Shown: in pieces, positions 1-5,946 of the stretch
Numbering within the stretch: position 1 is the stretch's first letter
Layout: the number at the start of each line of letters is the position of its first letter
Source: Paracoccaceae bacterium
Lineage (GTDB): Bacteria > Pseudomonadota > Alphaproteobacteria > Rhodobacterales > Rhodobacteraceae
Direction: 5' to 3'
Length of the DNA stretch: 5,953 nt
Assembly (NCBI GenBank): GCA_029881635.1
Contig: JAOUMG010000141.1
Span: forward strand, 1-5,953
Translations under genes and position numbers: made by a program
Notes under the pieces: generated by a model
Told to the model about the DNA's origin: nothing
What the model saw: only the letters and a program-made list of their open reading frames with translations
Database searches by the model: none

Positions 1-1
1 C

Positions 2-835
2 ACTGAACGCTGGCGATCCCCAAAACCCGGCGTCCCGGTCATCCATATCGACAGTGACCCGATGGTCATCGGGGCAAATTATCCGACTGCAGTTTCAATT
101 GCTGCCGATGCAAAGCTGGCCCTTGAAGCATTGATCGCAGCGCTCGAAACGGAACTAACCGAACGGGGTGTCGCCCCCGCAGGTTCAAGGGGTCGCAGCC
201 GCAGCGCCGCCGCCTGGGCCGCGAAGGAAGCCCTTTTTGCACCGCTGGCTGCCTCACGCGAACGTCCAATCCGACCGGAAGTTGTGATTGCAGCCCTGGC
301 GCGTGAACTGGACGATGACGCGATCATTGTCGCGGATCCAGGCACGCCTTGCCCCTATGTTTCGGCCCATTATCGCTGGCGAAAGACCGGACGCAATTTC
401 ATCACCAACCGCGCGCATGGCGCACTCGGCTACGCTCTGGCAGCTGCGATGGGGGCGGCTTTTGGACGACCATCGGTAAAGACCGTGGCACTGATGGGTG
501 ATGGCTCATTCGGGTTTTGTGTAGGCGAAATGGAAACGCTGGTGCGCTACAAACTACCTATCACCTCGATTGTCTTTTCCAACGCCACTTATGGCTGGAT
601 CAAGGCCGGCCAGAATTCCGGTTTCGGCCAGCGCTTTTACAATGTCGATTTCGCGCGAACAGATCACGCCGCTGTTGCCGCTGCATATGGGATCACCTCC
701 TGGCGCGTCGAAGACCCCGAAGAATTTCCCGCCGTCATCAAAAAAGCACTTGCGCATGACGGTCCAACCTTGATCGATGTCATTGCACAGCCTCTTCATG
801 AAGCGGCAGCACCCGTATCAGAATGGATCGCATGA
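2..835 (+). CDS. Thiamine-diphosphate-dependent enzyme, acetolactate synthase-like (5'-truncated by window edge)
   Basis: The reading frame is open from base 2 to the TGA at 833-835, giving 277 visible residues. Members of this superfamily usually have about 550, so roughly the N-terminal half lies outside the window, including the PYR domain with its catalytic Glu. The first ~45 visible residues look like the end of the central domain (VIHIDSDP, then IGANYP). The rest is the C-terminal ThDP-binding domain. The cofactor signature is visible: GDG at 497-505, 25 residues, then Asn at 581-583 (SNATYGW), where Asp and Asn should hold Mg2+-diphosphate. NRAHGALGYALAAAMGA upstream is also typical of the fold. 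Such enzymes cleave or form C-C bonds next to a 2-oxo group in the cytoplasm; substrate is unknown here. The ATG at 62 is internal, not the start. The sequence after the motif does not resemble sulfoacetaldehyde acetyltransferase as I recall it. Family call is firm; reaction is open. Confidence 0.9.
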   Translation, partial: TERWRSPKPGVPVIHIDSDPMVIGANYPTAVSIAADAKLALEALIAALETELTERGVAPAGSRGRSRSAAAWAAKEALFAPLAASRERPIRPEVVIAALARELDDDAIIVADPGTPCPYVSAHYRWRKTGRNFITNRAHGALGYALAAAMGAAFGRPSVKTVALMGDGSFGFCVGEMETLVRYKLPITSIVFSNATYGWIKAGQNSGFGQRFYNVDFARTDHAAVAAAYGITSWRVEDPEEFPAVIKKALAHDGPTLIDVIAQPLHEAAAPVSEWIA

Positions 836-2094
836 AAAAGCCCCCCCCGGACAACCATCGCCATGTTGCAATCATCGGCGCTGGAATTGTCGGCGTATCG
901 ACAGCGATCTGGCTGCAGCGCGCAGGCCATCAGGTCACGTTGATCGACCGGATCGGCCCGGCGGGCGGTACAAGCTTTGGCAATGGCGGGGTGCTCGCAT
1001 CCTGTGCGATCGTCCCTGTGACCGTGCCGGGGCTGATAAAAAAAGCCCCCCGCATGCTTTTTGATCCGAACCAGCCGCTTTTCCTGCGCTGGCCCTATCT
1101 GCCGCGACTGATGCCGTGGCTGGTCCGGTATCTGGGTCACGCCACCGCAGACGGCGCCGCCGCCACCGCCGCTGCCCTGGCCCCGATTATCGGCGACAGT
1201 CTGGCCGATCATCAGGCCTTGTCATCAGGCACCGGTGCAGAACGCTGGATCGTGCCGTCGGATTATCTTTACGTCTACCGTGACCGTGAACATTATCAGT
1301 CCGATGCCTTTGGCTGGCGCCTCAGGCGGGAACATGGCTTTCACTGGGACGAGATGGAGAGCGAGGCTTTCGCCGCGTTTGATCCGGTTTTCGGTTCGGA
1401 AAACCGCTTTGCCTCCCGTTTGTCCAACCATGGCCGAATTTCCGATCCTGGCGAATACGTCAAAGCCTTGGCGGCGCATGTTGTTGCCAGCGGCGGCCGT
1501 TTGCTGAAAGCGGATGTCAGCGACATTGTTCACGCGGACGGGCGCGTTACCGGCCTTCGTGCCGGAGGTGACCTTATCCCCTGCGATGCAGCGGTTCTGA
1601 CAGCGGGTGCATGGTCCGGACCTTTGGCCCGGCAATTGGGTTTGAAAGTGCCGATGGAATCCGAACGCGGCTATCATGTTGAACTCTGGGGTACCAATAT
1701 CATGCCCCGCGCCCCGGCGATGATTGCGGCTGGCAAGTTTGTCGCTACACCGATGGAAGGTCGGCTACGCCTGGCAGGTATAGTCGAATTTGGCGGTCTC
1801 ACGGCGCCAGCCTCTGCCGCACCGTTCGATCTCTTGAAAAAGGGAATTCGCGCCGCGATCCCCGGCATTACCTGGGAAAGGGAAGAGCAATGGATGGGCC
1901 ACCGCCCTGCCCCTGCGGATTCCGTTCCCATCATTGGTGAGTTGGATCACATCCGTGGCGCCTTCACCGGATTTGGGCATCACCATGTCGGCCTAACCGG
2001 TGGACCGAAGACCGGGCAAATCCTTGCCGGGCTGATTTCAGGACAGAAAAGCAACTTAAACCTTGCCCCCTATGCACCTTCTCGGTTTCACTGA
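832..2094 (+). CDS. FAD-dependent oxidoreductase, DadA-like (D-amino acid dehydrogenase / glycine oxidase family)
   Basis: This is a 420-residue protein, the normal size for DadA-type flavoenzymes, which oxidise amino acids or secondary amines to imines that hydrolyse to 2-oxo acids. The N-terminal Rossmann motif GAGIVG is at residues 16-21, followed by an Asp at the end of the second strand (VTLIDR). GTSFGNGG at 46-53 is the flavin-contacting segment common in DadA relatives. At the C-terminus, WMGHRPAPADSVPIIG (354-369) and GFGHHHVGLTGG (380-391) are the usual FAD/substrate-closing motifs. No signal peptide is seen, so it is likely cytoplasmic or peripheral to the membrane. The ATG at 832 overlaps the upstream TGA (ATGA), which suggests translational coupling and is why I chose it. 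ATG 823 is in frame, adds three residues, and cannot be excluded, since neither start has a good ribosome-binding site. Codons 4-6 lie in a C8 run. Substrate not assignable; D-hydroxyproline- or sarcosine-type substrates are also possible. Confidence 0.9.
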   Translation: MKKPPPDNHRHVAIIGAGIVGVSTAIWLQRAGHQVTLIDRIGPAGGTSFGNGGVLASCAIVPVTVPGLIKKAPRMLFDPNQPLFLRWPYLPRLMPWLVRYLGHATADGAAATAAALAPIIGDSLADHQALSSGTGAERWIVPSDYLYVYRDREHYQSDAFGWRLRREHGFHWDEMESEAFAAFDPVFGSENRFASRLSNHGRISDPGEYVKALAAHVVASGGRLLKADVSDIVHADGRVTGLRAGGDLIPCDAAVLTAGAWSGPLARQLGLKVPMESERGYHVELWGTNIMPRAPAMIAAGKFVATPMEGRLRLAGIVEFGGLTAPASAAPFDLLKKGIRAAIPGITWEREEQWMGHRPAPADSVPIIGELDHIRGAFTGFGHHHVGLTGGPKTGQILAGLISGQKSNLNLAPYAPSRFH

Positions 2095-2124
2095 CAGATA
2101 ATCAAAACCAACGGGAGAGAGATA

Positions 2125-3096
2125 ATGAAGCGACTAAACACCTTGCTTGCCGCAACGGCGATAACGACCATCAGTGCCAGCGCCGCAATGGCTGAAAAAT
2201 GGGATATGCCAATGGCCTATCCTGCAACCAACTATCATACTGAAAACGGCGTTGCCTTTGCCGCCTGCGTCGGCGAGGCCACGGGCGGAGCGATGGAAAT
2301 CGTTGTGCATGCGGGTGGATCACTGTTTGCTGGTAACGATATCAAACGCGCCGTCCAGACCGGTCAGGCCCCCATGGGCGAAAGGCTGTTGTCCGCACAT
2401 GCCAACGAAAACTCGCTTTATGGCGTAGATTCCATTCCCTTCCTGGCCACGTCATTTGCCGATTCCGACAAGCTTTGGGCTGCTGCCGGGGATGCCGTAG
2501 CGGCGGCGCTTGATGCCGACAATCTGGTTTATATCTATTCAGTTCCGTGGCCGCCGCAGGGCTTCTACTTCAAGAAGGATGTGAATTCGGCTGCAGATAT
2601 GGCTGGGGTAAAGTTCCGCGCCTACAATGCGGCCACGGCCCGTATCGCCGAGCTGGCGGGTATGGTTCCGGTTCAGATCGAAGCGGCTGAGCTTAGCCAG
2701 GCACTTGCCACCGGTGTCGCCGAAAGCTTTATTTCCTCAGGCTCCACCGGCGTCGATTCCAAGGTCTGGGAAAGCCTGACCAATTTCTATGATGTGCAGG
2801 CATGGCTCCCGCGCAACACGATCTTTGTGAACAAGGATAGTTTCAACGGGCTGGATGATGCCACCAAGGCCGCGATCATGGATTGCGGAGCAAAGGCAGG
2901 GGCCGCCGGTACCGCACGCGCGCAGGAACTGACCAGCCAATACCTTGCCACATTGGCCGAAAACGGCATGAAGGTCGCACCGCCCTCTGATGCCCTGAAG
3001 GCTGAATTGCAGGGTTTTGGCGCGACGATGACCGATGAGTGGCTGGCAGGTGCTGGCGACGCGGGCAAAGCCATCATCGACGCCTACAAGCAGTAA
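2125..3096 (+). CDS. dctP: TRAP transporter periplasmic solute-binding protein (DctP family)
   Basis: This 323-residue protein binds substrate in the periplasm and delivers it to the DctQM membrane complex for sodium-driven uptake. A signal peptide is clear: KR at 2-3, a hydrophobic/alanine stretch, and a likely cut after Ala23 (AAMA|EKW). The mature protein shows the DctP pattern, including GVKFRAYN with Arg165, which by family knowledge would salt-bridge the ligand carboxylate (or other acid group). After it comes a segment ending VDSKVWE, then FVNKDSFNGL. The start is supported by a strong ribosome-binding site (GGGAGAG from 2113) about 5-6 bases before ATG 2125. It lies 30 bases after the FAD gene and 60 before dctQ. 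There are exactly two cysteines, 48 and 254, both in the mature part, so a disulfide is possible. The family often transports carboxylates, amino acids or sulfonates; the ligand here is unknown. The symbol is a family name, not proof of C4-dicarboxylate transport. Confidence 0.95.
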   Translation: MKRLNTLLAATAITTISASAAMAEKWDMPMAYPATNYHTENGVAFAACVGEATGGAMEIVVHAGGSLFAGNDIKRAVQTGQAPMGERLLSAHANENSLYGVDSIPFLATSFADSDKLWAAAGDAVAAALDADNLVYIYSVPWPPQGFYFKKDVNSAADMAGVKFRAYNAATARIAELAGMVPVQIEAAELSQALATGVAESFISSGSTGVDSKVWESLTNFYDVQAWLPRNTIFVNKDSFNGLDDATKAAIMDCGAKAGAAGTARAQELTSQYLATLAENGMKVAPPSDALKAELQGFGATMTDEWLAGAGDAGKAIIDAYKQ

Positions 3097-3111
3097 CCAG
3101 CCGGAAAAACA

Positions 3112-3135
3112 GGGGCTCGCTGATAGGCGGGCCCC
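3112..3135 (+). promoter_or_regulatory. Intergenic hairpin between dctP and dctQ
   Basis: GGGGCTCGC (3112-3120) pairs with GCGGGCCCC (3127-3135) across a 6-base loop, TGATAG. This gives nine pairs, eight Watson-Crick and one G-T wobble. No T-run follows, so it is not a standard intrinsic terminator. It starts 15 bases after the dctP stop. By analogy with hairpins after other binding-protein genes, it may block 3' exonucleases and keep dctP mRNA more abundant than dctQM mRNA. It also buries the AGGCGG (3125-3130) that would serve an upstream dctQ start at 3139. The structure is seen directly; the role is inferred. Confidence 0.6.
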
Positions 3136-3142
3136 ACAATGC

Positions 3143-3150
3143 AGGTGGGA
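3143..3150 (+). promoter_or_regulatory. Ribosome-binding site deciding the dctQ start
   Basis: AGGTGGGA ends 6 bases before ATG 3157 and lies downstream of the hairpin, so it stays single-stranded. The competing in-frame ATG at 3139 would depend on AGGCGG, which is part of the hairpin. This favours translation from 3157. Confidence 0.5.
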
Positions 3151-3156
3151 AACGAC

Positions 3157-3696
3157 ATGATGCAAACCAATCAATCCGGCGTATTGCGCCGGGGTCTTGA
3201 TAGACTTTATGACTTTTGCGCAATCCTGTCAGCCGGCTGCCTGATTGGCATTTTGTTGGTGATTGTCTTGCAGATGGTTGCCCGCTGGTCATCTGTGACA
3301 TTTCCGGGATCAACAGAATACGCAGGCTACCTGATGGCCTCCGCCTCGTTTCTGGCCTTTGCACATGCCCTTAACCGGGGGGTTCATATCCGGGTTGGTC
3401 TGGCGCTGAACGCATTGGGGCGTCACAGATACTGGGGTGAACTCTGGTGCCTGGCCATCGGCTCTGTCGCCGCCAGCTACCTTGCCTGGTACGCGGTCAA
3501 GCTGGTCTACTGGTCCAAGAAACTTCACGACGTCAGCCAGGGTCAGGACGCCATGGAGCTTTGGATCGTGCAATTGCCGACGGCATTTGGTGCCATTCTG
3601 CTGGCGGTGGCATTCATCGACAATCTCATCACGCTGGTTCTGACTGGGCGTGACAATATTATCCCCGATCCGGCCACTGGTGCCGGGGCAGAATAG
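3157..3696 (+). CDS. dctQ: TRAP transporter small permease subunit (DctQ family)
   Basis: This is a 179-residue integral membrane protein, the usual DctQ size, with four predicted membrane helices at roughly residues 20-43, 55-72, 95-118 and 136-162. It pairs with the large DctM subunit and forms part of the scaffold that docks the periplasmic binding protein. Family-like features are the RWSSVTFPGSTEYAGYL segment with Glu54 before helix 2, the NRGVHIRV loop after it, and ELWIVQLPTAFGAILLA entering helix 4. The start at 3157 was chosen for its exposed ribosome-binding site. ATG 3139 would add six residues (MQVGND), and ATG 3160 directly follows 3157. The TAG stop (3694-3696) overlaps the dctM ribosome-binding site, so translation of the two membrane subunits is probably coupled, as expected for a stoichiometric complex. 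Sequence divergence among DctQ proteins is high, so the call rests on topology plus position between dctP and dctM. Confidence 0.92.
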   Translation: MMQTNQSGVLRRGLDRLYDFCAILSAGCLIGILLVIVLQMVARWSSVTFPGSTEYAGYLMASASFLAFAHALNRGVHIRVGLALNALGRHRYWGELWCLAIGSVAASYLAWYAVKLVYWSKKLHDVSQGQDAMELWIVQLPTAFGAILLAVAFIDNLITLVLTGRDNIIPDPATGAGAE

Positions 3697-3699
3697 GAG
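3695..3699 (+). promoter_or_regulatory. Ribosome-binding site deciding the dctM start
   Basis: AGGAG lies 7 bases before ATG 3707 and shares bases with the TAG stop of dctQ. It shows that dctM starts at 3707, not at the in-frame ATG 3650 inside dctQ, which would add 19 residues that are not membrane-like. Overlap of the stop with the site suggests coupled translation. Confidence 0.8.
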
Positions 3700-3706
3700 C
3701 ACGCCG

Positions 3707-5023
3707 ATGGCCGCCGAATTCGCCCCGCTCGCCGTTTTCTTGTTTGTGCTGTTCTTGCTCCTCGGTTCCGGGGTGTGGATAGGGCTGGCCCTGCTTGGCG
3801 TCGCTTTTGTCGGAATGGAGTTGTTCACCGTGCGCCCGGCGGGCGATGCGATGATGACGACCATCTGGAGATCGGCCTCAAGCTGGTCGCTGACAGCACT
3901 GCCTCTGTTCATCTGGATGGGAGAGATCCTGTTTCGCACCCGATTATCCGAAGACATGTTTCGCGGCCTGTCGCCTTGGATGGCGCGGCTGCCCGGTGGG
4001 CTATTGCATACGAATGTTGTCGGTTGCACCGTCTTTGCGGCCGTGTCGGGATCATCCGCCGCAACGCTGACCACGGTCGGAAAAATGTCGATCCCGGAAC
4101 TGATGCGGCGCAACTATCCCGAAAAAATGGTTATCGGGACATTGGCAGGGGCGGCAACACTCGGGTTGATGATACCACCTTCGCTGACGCTGATCGTCTA
4201 TGGCGTGACCATCAACGAATCCATCACCAAACTGTTCATCGCTGGCATCGTGCCCGGTATTGTGCTGGCCATGATGTTCATGGGCTATATTGCGGCCTAT
4301 TCCTTTCTGTCATCCGATTACAAACCGGATGCGGAACCGCAAATGAGCTTTGCCGAAAAGCTTTCCAATTCGCGATTTCTGATCCCGATCCTGCTGCTGA
4401 TCACGCTGGTTATCGGCTCGATGTATCTTGGTTTCGCCACCGCGACCGAGGCGGCGGCCTTTGGCGTCCTTGGCTCCATGGCACTGGCGGCACTTCAGGG
4501 ATCACTGAGCCGGGTCAACTTCTTTGAAAGCCTGATGGGCGCAACACGCACGTCAGCCATGATCGCCCTGATCCTTGCCGGGGCGTCTTTCCTGTCGCTG
4601 TCCATGGGCTTTACGGGCCTGCCACGTGCCCTAGCTGAGTGGATCGCTTCGATGCAGCTGTCAAGGTTTGAGCTGTTGATGGCGCTTATGGTATTTTACA
4701 TCGTGATCGGCTGTTTTCTCGATGGGATTTCCTCGGTCGTGCTGACCATTGCAGTGGTCGAACCGATGATCCGCCAGGCGGGAATCGACATCGTATGGTT
4801 TGGAATATTCATCGTTGTCGTGGTCGAGATGGCACAGATCACGCCACCTATTGGCTTCAACCTCTTTGTGCTTCAAGGCATGACCCGGCACGAGATGAAT
4901 TATATCGCCAAGGCAGCCATACCGATGTTCTTGATCATGGTAGTCATGGTTTTTGTTCTGATCGCCGTGCCCGAACTTGCGACATGGTTGCCTGAAAACA
5001 TGCGCGACAGTCCCGGCGGTTAG
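3707..5023 (+). CDS. dctM: TRAP transporter large permease subunit (DctM family)
   Basis: This 438-residue, very hydrophobic protein is the transport-catalysing subunit of the TRAP system; by family knowledge it has about 12 helices and works by a sodium-coupled elevator mechanism. The length is close to the usual ~425-440. Family signatures are visible: AVSGSSAATLTTVGKMSIPE from residue 112, GLMIPPS at 153-159 with the following LTLIVYG, and late in the protein a QITPPIGFNLFVLQG segment, the second pseudo-repeat of the PP-containing hairpin. The N-terminus MAAEFAPLAVFLFVLFLLLG fits the normal first helix, which with the AGGAG site supports start 3707. The gap to dctQ is 10 bases, and to the downstream permease 2 bases. 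Nothing looks broken, and all three TRAP subunits are present, so the transporter should be functional. Substrate is set mainly by the binding protein and stays unknown. Confidence 0.96.
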   Translation: MAAEFAPLAVFLFVLFLLLGSGVWIGLALLGVAFVGMELFTVRPAGDAMMTTIWRSASSWSLTALPLFIWMGEILFRTRLSEDMFRGLSPWMARLPGGLLHTNVVGCTVFAAVSGSSAATLTTVGKMSIPELMRRNYPEKMVIGTLAGAATLGLMIPPSLTLIVYGVTINESITKLFIAGIVPGIVLAMMFMGYIAAYSFLSSDYKPDAEPQMSFAEKLSNSRFLIPILLLITLVIGSMYLGFATATEAAAFGVLGSMALAALQGSLSRVNFFESLMGATRTSAMIALILAGASFLSLSMGFTGLPRALAEWIASMQLSRFELLMALMVFYIVIGCFLDGISSVVLTIAVVEPMIRQAGIDIVWFGIFIVVVVEMAQITPPIGFNLFVLQGMTRHEMNYIAKAAIPMFLIMVVMVFVLIAVPELATWLPENMRDSPGG

Positions 5024-5025
5024 GG

Positions 5026-5775
5026 TTGCCGGTTCCGGAACTGGATCTGTTGTCGGTGCCATGGCTTCTGGCTCTGGTGCTTGTCATCGTCTTCGTTGCA
5101 GCCGTTGTTCAGGCTGGGCTGGGCATGGGCTTCGGACTGATGGCCGCACCTTTGCTGGCCGTAATCGACCCTGAACTTGTCCCCGCCCCTGCGCTATTCT
5201 TGGGATTTGCATCCTCGTTTCTTGTGGCATTGCAACAGCGCCATCATATCCATTGGCCCGAGGTCGGGATCGCCAGCTTCGGTCGCTTGGCCGGCGTATT
5301 GATCAGCAGTTACGCCCTGCTGTTTTTCGCCGACCGCAACAGCTTTTCGGTCATTTTTGCCGTGATGATCGGGCTGGCCGTGCTGCTTTCCCTGTTCGGG
5401 CCTCCGATGGCTTTTACGCTGAAGCGCCTCTTCGGCGTTGCGGTAATATCCGGTGTGATGGGAACGATCACATCTGTCGGTGCGCCACCCCTGGCGCTCA
5501 TTTACCAGGGTCGCCCATCGTATGCCGCGCGCGCCACGCTTGCTGCATTCTTTGCGATCGGCTGCGCAATGTCCTTGGTGGCCCTTTTCCTGACCGGCTG
5601 GGCATCGTTTCGTGACATGTGGCTCGCCATATTGATGGCCCCCGCCATGATCACTGGCCTTTTGGCGGGACGGTATTTTCAGTCGGGATTTGATCAGCGC
5701 TACCGAATACTCATGCTAACCGCCAGCGGACTTGCCGCCATCATGCTGTTGATCCGCGGGCTGCTGGGTTGGTGA
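5026..5775 (+). CDS. Sulfite exporter TauE/SafE family permease (DUF81)
   Basis: This is a 249-residue membrane protein, normal length for the family, with about eight hydrophobic segments. The two characteristic half-repeats are visible: QAGLGMGFGLMAAPLLAVIDP from residue 29 and GTITSVGAPPLALIYQG from residue 146. Characterised or proposed members move sulfite, sulfoacetate or other small anions, usually outward, but most are uncharacterised. No ATG is available: the frame is closed upstream by TGA at 4993-4995 and the first plausible start is TTG 5026, two bases after the dctM stop, with GGCGG at 5015-5019 as a weak ribosome-binding site. TTG 5050 or GTG 5056 are alternatives that shorten the N-terminus by 8 or 10 residues. 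Location at the end of a TRAP operon suggests export of a catabolic by-product or counter-anion. The name TauE should not be taken as proof of taurine metabolism. Family is confident, substrate is not. Confidence 0.9.
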   Translation: MPVPELDLLSVPWLLALVLVIVFVAAVVQAGLGMGFGLMAAPLLAVIDPELVPAPALFLGFASSFLVALQQRHHIHWPEVGIASFGRLAGVLISSYALLFFADRNSFSVIFAVMIGLAVLLSLFGPPMAFTLKRLFGVAVISGVMGTITSVGAPPLALIYQGRPSYAARATLAAFFAIGCAMSLVALFLTGWASFRDMWLAILMAPAMITGLLAGRYFQSGFDQRYRILMLTASGLAAIMLLIRGLLGW

Positions 5776-5856
5776 ATGGCATCACAAATGTAACCACCCC
5801 GGCTAAGAACCCTTTTCCTCTTGCCCTGCGCCCCCGCCGCAATTAAACGCAACGGC
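5776..5856 (+). other. Gap between permease gene and tRNA; no clear terminator
   Basis: This 81-base stretch has no ORF of note and no hairpin followed by a T-run. CCGCCG (5834-5839) can pair with CGGCGG (5853-5858), but the loop is 13 bases, the right arm enters the tRNA, and no T-run follows. The operon may end by Rho or read through into the tRNA. Confidence 0.5.
5821..5848 (+). promoter_or_regulatory. Possible sigma-70-type promoter for tRNA-Ser
   Basis: TTGCCC (5821-5826) matches four of six -35 consensus bases. TTAAAC (5843-5848) lies 16 bases further in the only AT-rich patch of a GC-rich gap and is a weak -10. Transcription would begin near 5855, only a few bases before the mature tRNA. 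Matches are weak; the call rests largely on position. Confidence 0.25.
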
Positions 5857-5946
5857 GGAGCTGTGGCCGAGTGGTCGAAGGCACACCCCTGCTAAGGGTG
5901 CAGGCCCGGAAGGGTCTCGAGGGTTCGAATCCCTTCGGCTCCGCCA
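5857..5946 (+). tRNA. tRNA-Ser(GCT)
   Basis: A complete 90-base class II tRNA reading AGC/AGU codons. The acceptor arm GGAGCTG (5857-5863) pairs with CGGCTCC (5936-5942) with one G-T wobble; the discriminator is G5943 and CCA is encoded (5944-5946). T8 and G9 precede a D arm that begins GCCGAGTGG. The anticodon stem CACCC/GGGTG (5884-5888, 5896-5900) encloses the loop CTGCTAA, with anticodon GCT at 5891-5893. A long variable arm, AGGCCC/GGGTCT around a GGAA loop (5902-5917), is the serine-type identity feature. The T arm GAGGG/CCCTT encloses TTCGAAT. It is on the same strand as the operon. tRNA-Ser genes are common integration sites, but only 7 bases follow, so nothing can be said about an element downstream. 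Confidence 0.98.

Noticed and set aside
2..835. Naming the ThDP enzyme Xsc (sulfoacetaldehyde acetyltransferase) because a TRAP system and TauE-type gene are nearby.
   Set aside because: The sequence after the GDG motif does not match Xsc as I recall it, and a phosphate acetyltransferase gene, usual beside xsc, is absent from the window.
1038..1051. A7-G-C6, with the heptamer A-AAA-AAA in frame, as a possible -1 ribosomal frameshift site.
   Set aside because: A -1 shift hits TGA at 1062-1064 and would give a short protein with only the Rossmann start. No clear stimulatory stem was found and no biological need is apparent.
796..1212. Minus-strand ORF opposite the FAD enzyme gene.
   Set aside because: Its translation is Gly/Arg/Cys-rich without motifs, and the plus-strand frame carries the conserved FAD-binding site.
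823..2094. Naming the FAD enzyme taurine dehydrogenase large subunit (TauY).
   Set aside because: No small TauX-like subunit is present, and the motifs fit general DadA-like oxidoreductases equally well.
3112..3135. Reading the dctP-dctQ hairpin as an intrinsic terminator.
   Set aside because: No T-run follows, and the complete dctQM genes downstream need transcription from the same operon.
3310..4113. Long minus-strand ORF of 267 codons opposite dctQ and dctM.
   Set aside because: It lies opposite two clear membrane protein genes, and its translation is polar and low in recognisable motifs. It is a shadow of codon bias on the plus strand.
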